Shown in pieces: positions 11,864 to 20,200 of a DNA stretch of 64,000 nucleotides. The stretch comes from Candidatus Sabulitectum sp. (lineage in GTDB: Bacteria > Fermentibacterota > Fermentibacteria > Fermentibacterales > JCC-6), in assembly GCA_021107435.1 (NCBI GenBank), contig JAIOSV010000028.1, positions 28,177-92,176 of the forward strand, in the 5' to 3' direction. A model generated the notes under the pieces. It was given only the letters and a program-made list of their open reading frames with translations. It was not told the DNA's origin and did no database searches. Position numbers and translations under genes: made by a program. Position 1 is the stretch's first letter; each line of letters starts with the position of its first letter.

Positions 11864-13482
11864 ATAGTTTCAGTCGGAGATATGGGCAGGCAGTTTGAGC
11901 TGTCTGCCCTCTCTATTTCCCGCTGAAGTATTTGAGAGTGAAGCAAAACACGATCCTGCAGGTTAAGTGCCTGCGAGATTCGGAGAGCTTCCATTCTCGC
12001 ATGTACTGAAATAGTTGTTCCGGGAGGCGTTGCCTCCGCAGATTCTTCGAAAAGAGTGAGTGCAAGAATGTAGTTGCGCATGTTGTACGCTTTTACAGCT
12101 CTGTTGTACAGGTACTGACCCTCTGGAATCTCAGGAACTGGCCAGAGCAGACCAGTTATCATCAGAATAATGGCAAGAAAAATAGCTGTAATGGATTTTT
12201 TTCTTTCAGGGGTTTTCAGGTTCTTGAAGAAAAACTGTAATCCTGAAACTGAAACAGCCAATGTAACCGGTACAGTTGGAAGCCAGTATCTCTCCGAATG
12301 CACGAAGCCCAGTGAAGCTGCAAGGGCGATAAGAACAGGCAGTACAAGAATTCTGTTTTCCTTGTTATAGATAAGAAAAGGAATTGTTCCAGCTGCAATG
12401 AAGGCGATAAGAAGATACCTTGGAAGGAGCAGGTGTTTCAAGGATTTATCGCTTTCGATGTCTCTTTCCAGATCAAAATAAGTGTCAAATGGTCTGTATC
12501 CGAAAAATGCTCCGAGTTTTGCTCCTACTAATTTGAGTTCTTTTTCCGGGTTACTCAATATCCAGCTTGTTGCTTTCTGCATCCAGAACGAATTTGCTTC
12601 CGAAGGTGTGTTTGCCCCGTTTTCAAATGCAACTCTTGCAGCTACCTGATGAATGTCCTCAGTCGGATTTTCAATAAGACCGTATTCAGCTACTGGTGGT
12701 CCGTAACCGGAAGCACCATCAGCGTGACCGAGGACAAGGTTCAGACCAGTTGAAGAAGCGAATGGAGTAAAGCCCCCCCCCTGCGATGAATGGTAAAAAC
12801 ATAGAACAAGAAGCGGAAGAATAAAACCTGTCAACAGAAATAAAGAAGAAGAATACTGTTTCCTTTTGATTGACCTTATCAGAGAGAAGAGTCCAAGAAG
12901 AATGAAGGGTGGACGAAGTCCCGTGATTAGACCGGATATAAAGCCCCTTGCGAAGGAATTTACCTTTGCGTCCTTCGGGATGATTTCCTGAAGAGCCCAT
13001 ACAGATATCAGAAGTGAAAGAAGAGTCACAGGCAGCAGTGTCATTTCATAGAAAGCTGCTGGAGCATAGAACAGCCAGATGATTGCGCCTGAGAAAGCAA
13101 GAATTCTGGATGCTTTGAGCTTTATCGAAATAATGTAAACAAAAAATGCGGAAGCAATGCCCATGATGGTTTGTAACAGAAACACAATGATGTTACTTAC
13201 CCCGAGGGCGTAAAGCGGCACCAGAAGAAGGATGTACAGGGGACTGGCGTATGAAAAGGCATCTCCGCTACAGGTTCCATCGATAAGGGCTCTTGCGCAC
13301 TGCTCAAATCTGGAGGCTGCCAGTGTGGGGAAATAAGTTAATGCGGTCTCTGAAGATGAAGAAATAAATGAGAGAAGATGAGGGACTCTTGTCAGTAAGC
13401 CCAAAACAAGAATGATTACAAGCCATATAAGATTGTTTTTGATGAAGGTCGCATCTGACTGTTTTCGTGTTTTAAAAGACAA
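11860..13482 (-). CDS. Polytopic membrane protein, GT39/ArnT-like glycosyltransferase with a C-terminal TPR-like tail
   Basis: N-terminal LLTRVPHLLSFISSSSETALTYFPTLAASRFEQ, many TM helices, TPR-like ALTLFEESAEATPPG at C-terminus. Confidence 0.7.
   Translation of the reverse strand: MSFKTRKQSDATFIKNNLIWLVIILVLGLLTRVPHLLSFISSSSETALTYFPTLAASRFEQCARALIDGTCSGDAFSYASPLYILLLVPLYALGVSNIIVFLLQTIMGIASAFFVYIISIKLKASRILAFSGAIIWLFYAPAAFYEMTLLPVTLLSLLISVWALQEIIPKDAKVNSFARGFISGLITGLRPPFILLGLFSLIRSIKRKQYSSSLFLLTGFILPLLVLCFYHSSQGGGFTPFASSTGLNLVLGHADGASGYGPPVAEYGLIENPTEDIHQVAARVAFENGANTPSEANSFWMQKATSWILSNPEKELKLVGAKLGAFFGYRPFDTYFDLERDIESDKSLKHLLLPRYLLIAFIAAGTIPFLIYNKENRILVLPVLIALAASLGFVHSERYWLPTVPVTLAVSVSGLQFFFKNLKTPERKKSITAIFLAIILMITGLLWPVPEIPEGQYLYNRAVKAYNMRNYILALTLFEESAEATPPGTTISVHARMEALRISQALNLQDRVLLHSQILQREIERADSSNCLPISPTETI
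11884..11909. terminator. Hairpin downstream of copy 3, lying inside the last codons of the convergent gene
   Basis: GGGCAGGCAG-TTTGAG-CTGTCTGCCC. Confidence 0.5.
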
Positions 13483-13502
13483 TCTTTCTCCAAATGAATG
13501 AA

Positions 13503-13530
13503 CAGCGCCGCACCATGTTATGCGGCGCTG
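13503..13530 (-). terminator. Strong hairpin downstream of serC
   Basis: CAGCGCCGCA-CCATGTTA-TGCGGCGCTG perfect 10-bp stem; no clear U-tract. Confidence 0.5.
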
Positions 13531-13540
13531 ATAGTCTGTA

Positions 13541-14629
13541 TCAGTTCTTTGACTTGAAATCGTTCATGAAGTCAACAAGGGTGGAAACCGATTCGTAGGG
13601 AACCGCGTTGTATGTGGAAGCGCGGCATCCGCCGACTGAACGGTGACCCTTGAGACCAAGGAGATCTTTCTCAGTGCCTTCAGCGATGAATTTCTTTTCA
13701 AGTTCTTCTGTTGGAAGACGGAAAGTTACATTCATGAAGCTTCTGCTGGCAACATCCTGTACATGAGGAGTGTAGTAGCCGTTGCTGTTATCCATGGTTC
13801 CGTAAAGAAGATCGGCTTTCTTTCTGTTGATCGCAGCGATGCCCTCAAGTCCGCCGTTCTCAAGTATCCATTCCATCACAAGTCCAACGACGAACACAGG
13901 AAGACTTGGAGGGGTGTTGAAGAGGCTGTCCTTGGCGATGTGGGTTCTGTAGTTCACCATTGTGGGGATGTCTTCTCTTGCCTGGTCAGCGAAGCTTCTT
14001 TTGATCACGATAGCAACGGCTCCGGATGGTCCGATGTTTTTCTGAGCGCCCGCGTAGATCATGCTGAATTTGCTGAAATCAATGGGGTGAGAGAGGAAAT
14101 CACTGGACATGTCGCAGATATGAGGTACATCGCCCGTTTCAGGGAAGTTCCACATCTCTGTACCGTAGATGGTGTTATTGCTGGTGGTGTGTACATAAGC
14201 GGCACCCGGCGTGAGGTTGAATTCTTTGGGGATGTAGGAGAAGAGTTTATCTTCACTTGAAGCGGCTGTGTTTACATTTCCGAAGTATTTTGCTTCCTTG
14301 ATGGCTTTCTTGGACCAGACGCCGGTGTTTACATAGTCGGCTGTCATGTCTTTTTCGAGAAAGTTAAAGGGAATATGGAAGAACTGGGAACTCGCGCCTC
14401 CGCCAACGAAAAGAACGGCGTATTCATCAGGGTTGAGCCCCATGATTTTCAGCATGTTGTTCTGGGTATTTTTGAACATTCTGTCGAAAGGCTTGGATCG
14501 GTGGGATATCTCCATGACCGACATACCCTGTCCGTCAAATTCGAGAACTCCCATTTCTGCTGCTTTTTTGACCACTTCGTAAGGAAGTGCTGCGGGTCCG
14601 GCAAAGAAGTTATGTACTCTGCGAGCCAT
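13541..14629 (-). CDS. serC: Phosphoserine aminotransferase
   Basis: MARRVHNFFAGPAALPYEVVKKA, ...YAGAQKNIGPSGAVAIVIKR (PLP lysine), GLKGHRSVGGCRASTYNAVP. Confidence 0.96.
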   Translation of the reverse strand: MARRVHNFFAGPAALPYEVVKKAAEMGVLEFDGQGMSVMEISHRSKPFDRMFKNTQNNMLKIMGLNPDEYAVLFVGGGASSQFFHIPFNFLEKDMTADYVNTGVWSKKAIKEAKYFGNVNTAASSEDKLFSYIPKEFNLTPGAAYVHTTSNNTIYGTEMWNFPETGDVPHICDMSSDFLSHPIDFSKFSMIYAGAQKNIGPSGAVAIVIKRSFADQAREDIPTMVNYRTHIAKDSLFNTPPSLPVFVVGLVMEWILENGGLEGIAAINRKKADLLYGTMDNSNGYYTPHVQDVASRSFMNVTFRLPTEELEKKFIAEGTEKDLLGLKGHRSVGGCRASTYNAVPYESVSTLVDFMNDFKSKN

Positions 14630-14740
14630 TACTGCCTCCATTTGAATAAAGACCTTATGTTGGAAGAACCTGCCCGTGGGGCAGACGAACACTGGAACAA
14701 TACTGAATCAGGCAGTGTTACTGCAATAGCAGAAATCCTG

Positions 14741-15826
14741 CTATTGTTGACCGGCTCTTCTGAACAGCCATATCCCAAGAATAATGAAAACAACTTCAGG
14801 TAGAGCTGCCGCAAGAATGGGCTCCAGAGCACCTTTGTGCCCCAGTGTCTGTCCGAATCTCGCAAGCGAGAAAAAGATAAATCCCAGCAGTACCGCAAGG
14901 CCTATGCTGGTTGATTTGCCGCTTCTGGGATTGTTTGTGGCGAGAGGAGCGCCTACGAGAACCATTATCAGCGTGGAAAACGGGAAGAAAAGAGTAAGCC
15001 AGAATTCCACAAGATCTCCGGTTGGATTTCCGCCGGCACTTCTGACCCTTCCAATGTGATTCCAGAGCTGGAAGATGTTCATTTCCGCTGCACTTTTCCT
15101 TCTGCTTCCGAAGTCTTCCGGTGTGTCTGTGATTTCAGGGAGAGGCAGTGTATCGTGAAGAGAGAAGGACATTTCACCAGTCGGTGAGAATCTTCTTTCC
15201 TCTGCGGATGTTCCAGTCCACACTGAATCAATGTAAGTCAGTCTCTGGGCATCTACTCTTCTTGTAACTCTGAGGCTGTCATCAAACCACTCCACAACTC
15301 CTCTTGAGATGTTCGCGTGCTGGCCGTCAAAAAGTCCTATTTCCACTATTGCCCCATCCAGTGTTCTGTGTGCGAAATCGTTTCGCATGAGATAGTTAAT
15401 AGGGTCTCTGCCATCTATTTCCACCCTTTTTACCTGTGTCTGCAGGTAATTGGCGTCCGCCATTACGAAGTCTCCAACAACAAGAGTGAACACGCTGATC
15501 AAGAACCCGACAAAGAGAAGGGGCAGGAAGATTCTGGGTATGGAAACGCCTGAAGCGCGCATTGCGGTTAGCTCATTGTTTTTGGCCATTCCAGTCACAA
15601 GGAGCAGAGAGCATATTAAAACTGCTATTGGCGTTACGAGAACTATGATGTACGGAAGCCCGTAGAAATAGTATCGCAGGAATGTTATTACTGTGACATC
15701 CTTGTCCACCCATCTGCTGAAGTGATCGAAGGCGTTTACAGTCACAAAGATCACGGTGAAAGAAAGAACAGCCATGAAGATCATCCTGATAAAATGTCCG
15801 GCCAGATATCTGTCCAGTATTTTCAC
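14741..15826 (-). CDS. lptG: LPS export permease, YjgP/YjgQ family (LptG-like)
   Basis: MKILDRYLAGHFIRMIFMAVLSFTVIFVTVNAFDHFSRW; paired with LptF-like gene. Confidence 0.85.
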   Translation of the reverse strand: MKILDRYLAGHFIRMIFMAVLSFTVIFVTVNAFDHFSRWVDKDVTVITFLRYYFYGLPYIIVLVTPIAVLICSLLLVTGMAKNNELTAMRASGVSIPRIFLPLLFVGFLISVFTLVVGDFVMADANYLQTQVKRVEIDGRDPINYLMRNDFAHRTLDGAIVEIGLFDGQHANISRGVVEWFDDSLRVTRRVDAQRLTYIDSVWTGTSAEERRFSPTGEMSFSLHDTLPLPEITDTPEDFGSRRKSAAEMNIFQLWNHIGRVRSAGGNPTGDLVEFWLTLFFPFSTLIMVLVGAPLATNNPRSGKSTSIGLAVLLGFIFFSLARFGQTLGHKGALEPILAAALPEVVFIILGIWLFRRAGQQ

Positions 15827-17163
15827 CGGCGGTGTCCTCTTCTTCTGAATTTTTGAATGAGTTCTTTGAAATCCGGTAATGGAATTGGATGCCCCTCTCG
15901 CATGCTTCTGTAAGTAAGATATACTCCCAGTATGCCCAGAAGAATATTAGGTGACCACATCGCGATCCAGGCTGCTACCCGGCCTCTGTCCGCGAGCTGC
16001 TCGCCGGCGATGAGGAAGAAATAGTAAACAAGGATGAAAACCAGACTCATGGATACTGCCAGTCCGGTATTGGAATTCTTTGAAGAAAGCCCCAGCGGGA
16101 CCCCGAGAAGAACGAAAACTATGCAAGCGAAGGGAATTGAGTATTTCTTATGGATTTCCACGTTGTATTTGCCGATATTCTTCTGAAGATTATTTATCTG
16201 TTCATTAAGCAGAATCAGATCGGTGGATGTTCCCGTCAGCCAGGTCATGGTGTTTCTGATTCTTCTTGTACTGTCCCCTGCCGCAACTGGATTATCTTCG
16301 TTGTAAACAGAAACCATGAAAGTGCCCGCGATTGTTGAGATGCTGTCAATCAGAAGGGCCCGTCTTTCGTCAAGGCTGTCAACGAAGGCTCCCATCTGTT
16401 CTGCGGACATCTCCCTGTCACCTCTGCTGCTTCTGTCATGTCTTACAAGTTCTTCGGACCTGGCAATATCAATGATATAGGTGCTGAACGAAGCATATCT
16501 GTAACCGCTTTCCCGGTCTTTCTCATGCATCTGACCGTCTTCCAGAGTCAACCTGAGGTGGTTTGCTCCAACAGGTTCCATGGTACCCTCCATGGCGGTA
16601 ATAGTTCTGGCGGGGGCTCCGGGAGTATTTGTGTGAATGATCACGCCTATCAGTTTGCCGGTAAGGTCATCCTTTTCCTGAACAAAAATTCTGTAGTTCT
16701 CAATCTCGTCAACAAACATTCCCGGTTCAATTCTGGCCGTGGGTCTCATTGTTCCAATGTCCAGAAGGAGATTGCGGGCGATATGGTTCGCCTCGGGGAG
16801 AATACTGTTGTTAAACACAACAAGGACTCCCGCTATGAGCAGCGCTACTATTCCGAGGGGAAACATTATGTTATAGATACTGGCGCCACAGGCTTTCATC
16901 GCGGTGATCTCAAGGTCTCCGGACAGTCTGCCAACGGCGATGAGAATACCGGCAAGAACGCCCATGGGAATAACAACCGCTACCATTGATGGAAGAAGGA
17001 GCAGAAATATCTCCGCGACAATTCGCATTGGGACGCCTTTGCTGACTATCATGTCCAGCAGATCCAGAAGCTTGTCCAGCAGCATTATGAATGTAAAGAG
17101 ACCGAGGGAGAGCAGGAACGGCGGGAAGAACTCTTTCAGAACATATACTTGCAACTTTTTCAT
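15823..17163 (-). CDS. lptF: LPS export permease, YjgP/YjgQ family (LptF-like)
   Basis: LKEFFPPFLLSLGLFTFIMLLDKLLDLLDMIVSKGVP..; C-terminal IPFACIVFVLLGVPLGLSSK. Confidence 0.85.
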   Translation of the reverse strand: MKKLQVYVLKEFFPPFLLSLGLFTFIMLLDKLLDLLDMIVSKGVPMRIVAEIFLLLLPSMVAVVIPMGVLAGILIAVGRLSGDLEITAMKACGASIYNIMFPLGIVALLIAGVLVVFNNSILPEANHIARNLLLDIGTMRPTARIEPGMFVDEIENYRIFVQEKDDLTGKLIGVIIHTNTPGAPARTITAMEGTMEPVGANHLRLTLEDGQMHEKDRESGYRYASFSTYIIDIARSEELVRHDRSSRGDREMSAEQMGAFVDSLDERRALLIDSISTIAGTFMVSVYNEDNPVAAGDSTRRIRNTMTWLTGTSTDLILLNEQINNLQKNIGKYNVEIHKKYSIPFACIVFVLLGVPLGLSSKNSNTGLAVSMSLVFILVYYFFLIAGEQLADRGRVAAWIAMWSPNILLGILGVYLTYRSMREGHPIPLPDFKELIQKFRRRGHRR

Positions 17164-17285
17164 TGAATTCCCATGATAGACGCTTGCGTAACAGGTGGCG
17201 AACGATGAATTATAGCAGCGTCGAGCTTCACTGTCATGCTTTCGGGAACATGATACATGCAGATGGATAGTACTTACGAGGTGAA

Positions 17286-20200
17286 ATGAAAAGACTTTTA
17301 ATATTTGTTCTTATGCTTTTAATTGCATCACAGGCTGGCGCTGTGGGCGGGTTGCGCAATTTTACGCTGATTGATGACCACCCAGGCTACTGGTATCAGG
17401 ACTCTCTGCCGTGGCTTGTAACCCTTCCTTCCACGCAGGTTGAGGTATGGTCCAGCCTGATGGGTGACGGCATAAGCTACAGGCTTATGTACAGGGGATA
17501 TCCTGTCGCCACATCAAGAACATGGACACTCTCCGGTGTCCGGTCGAGGCTGATTGGGTGGAGCACATGGAAGGAATGGACTGAGGCAAACGCCCGCGGC
17601 GGTATCCGCAGCGGCAGTACCCGCGGTCAGCTTGTTCCCACCATTTACCTGCCGTTAAATATGTCGGGGGTGATAGGGGACGCAATTGGAACAGGCGGGC
17701 AGCTCGATATTTCCGGGCATCAGACCATTTCTGTTTCAGGAGTCAGCCATATCTATCCCAACAGAGTGAATGTTGAAGGGTCAAGCACATCCCTCTTCCC
17801 GGACCTGAAAATGGAACAGGATCTTCGTATTCGCCTTGACGGAACCATTGGAGAAAAAATCCATGTCGCGGTGGATCATGACAGCCAGAGACAGATCGGT
17901 TCAGACTACAGTGTCAGCATCAGTTACGATGGCGATGATGATGAGATAATTCAGTCTATTGAACTGGGCGATGTCAATCTGTCAATTACAGGCCCTGAAT
18001 TCATCAGCTACTCTATTCCTCATCAGGGATTGTTTGGCGCAAAGCTGATCGCACAGGCGGGGCCCTTTGATATTACAGCCATTGCAAGCAAGGAAGGAAG
18101 TTCAACGGAAAGCTCTGATTTTGTCGGACAGGCCTCCCTTGTTAATGATTCCATTCTGGACATAAGCCCTGCGAACAACTACTTCTTCCGTGCGTTTCCG
18201 GATACTGTGACTGCACCGTACATGCAGCCGGATAGCAACCACACACGGATATTCATTGATGATGGTATCGGCTCAAATAATGTAGAAACCGGTGCGGTTG
18301 AGGGTTCCTGTTTTATTCCCCAGGTGTCCGGAGGTGATTTGGTTGAATACGGATGGTGGGATGAGCTGACACCGGGTATTGATGGTGATTTCGTACTGGT
18401 GGACTCCAGCAGAACAATCAGATTCCTCAGACCTGTGAACGATACCTACCGCATTGCCGTTGCACTTGTCACCATGGCAGGTGATACTGTTGGAACTGCG
18501 CCTAAAGATGGGCCTTACAACCTTAAACTGATAAAAGAGACCAATCCGTTTCCCGATGACCCCTCGTGGCAATACGAAATGAGGAATTATTACTTCCTGG
18601 GCGCCAACAACATAGTCAGGGAAAGTTTCAACTGTGATATTTTTCTGCAACGCGCTGGTGAAGATCCCGTTTCAATCCAGGACGGAGTGCCGTTCATACA
18701 GATACTGGGGCTGGATACAAACGGCGATGGTCTTATGTACGATGAAGATGTTACAATGGACTGGGAAAACGGTTTTATCATGTTTCCCCAGAGCCGGCCC
18801 TTCGCTAGCGATGAACTTGACTACCCCAACAATGTGGTTTACACAGAGAAGAACCCGGCCATGAACAAGTCTCTTTACTACATGAGGGTTAGCTACAGAG
18901 CTGCTTCCACCACTTATTCGCTTGGACATATGGGAATTGTCGAGGGCAGTGAGAAAGTTACACTGACAGTAGCCGGGCAGGCAAGAACACTTGTACGGAA
19001 TACAGACTATTCGATCATATATGAAGTGGGTCTGCTTACCCTTATGGGCGAAGCGGCTGACCTGGCTCAGGATCCTGCCAATACCCTTCGAGTAACTTTC
19101 GAGTACGTTCCTTTTTTCAGTTCAGTCTCTAAAACCCTTCTTGGTGCCAGAATGGTTTACAACATAGGTGCACACTCCTGGCTTGGCGGAACCATGATGT
19201 ACGAAAGTGCAAATTCTCCTGAGGATCGTCCCAGGACAGGTGAGGGATCCTTTGGAACAACAGTGTTTGATGTTGATCTTCATCTTGAGACCAGACCGGA
19301 ATTTCTTACAGATGCGGTGAATCATATTCCACTGGTAAACACAGAAGCCGAGAGCCGGGTGGTTCTCTCCGGGGAAGTCGCTGTAAGCCTGCCTTCCGGA
19401 GAGAGCAAGGCCTGGCTGGATGATATGGAGGGGTCGGAATCAACATTTCCCCTTGGGCAATCCAGAACAGCATGGTTCTACTCTTCCATGCCCATGCGGG
19501 GATCTCATCTGCTTTTTCCGGTGGGAGAGTCCAGATGGTACAACGCAACAGACAGATGGTCGCTGCATGACATCATTCCAGGTGAGACCGGAACCGATGC
19601 TCAGAAAAAAATCAGCGGTGTACTTCAGTTTGTCTTTTCACCTGACGAGAGTAATCCCACAAATTCATGGGGGGGATTTCAGAGATGTATAGAGCGTTAT
19701 GGTACTGATTTTTCCGCGAAGACACACCTGTCACTTTATGTGAGAGCTACCGGTTGCGCGGCTGACGCAAATCTTTACATCGACCTTGGTGAAAGGATTG
19801 ATGAGGACACATACTGGCTTGAAAGGGTGGGTGATGATCTCATCAGGCAAGCCAACGGTGTGCTTGATACGGAGGATGTCAACTCGGATGGAATTAGATC
19901 AACCACAGAGGATACAGGTCTCGACACACTTCCTTCCGTTGATGAGCCGGGATACAGCTCAGGCAATACTGATCCCAATCAGGACAATTACAGGTATAAT
20001 GCCAATGATCCTCTCAGTACCAGGTTTGATGCTATTAACAACTGTGAGAACAACGGAAGACTGGATACAGAGGATCTGAACAGGAACGGTGTGCTGGATA
20101 TAGCAAATACCTTTTTCAGAGTGAGAATTCCCTTTAATGATCCTGAGTACATTATTTCCACCAGTTCAAGTGGATGGATACTGGTGCAGATTCCTCTGGA

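Noticed and set aside
13643-14260. 205-aa plus-strand ORF inside serC
   Set aside because: Antisense shadow of a clear serC gene.
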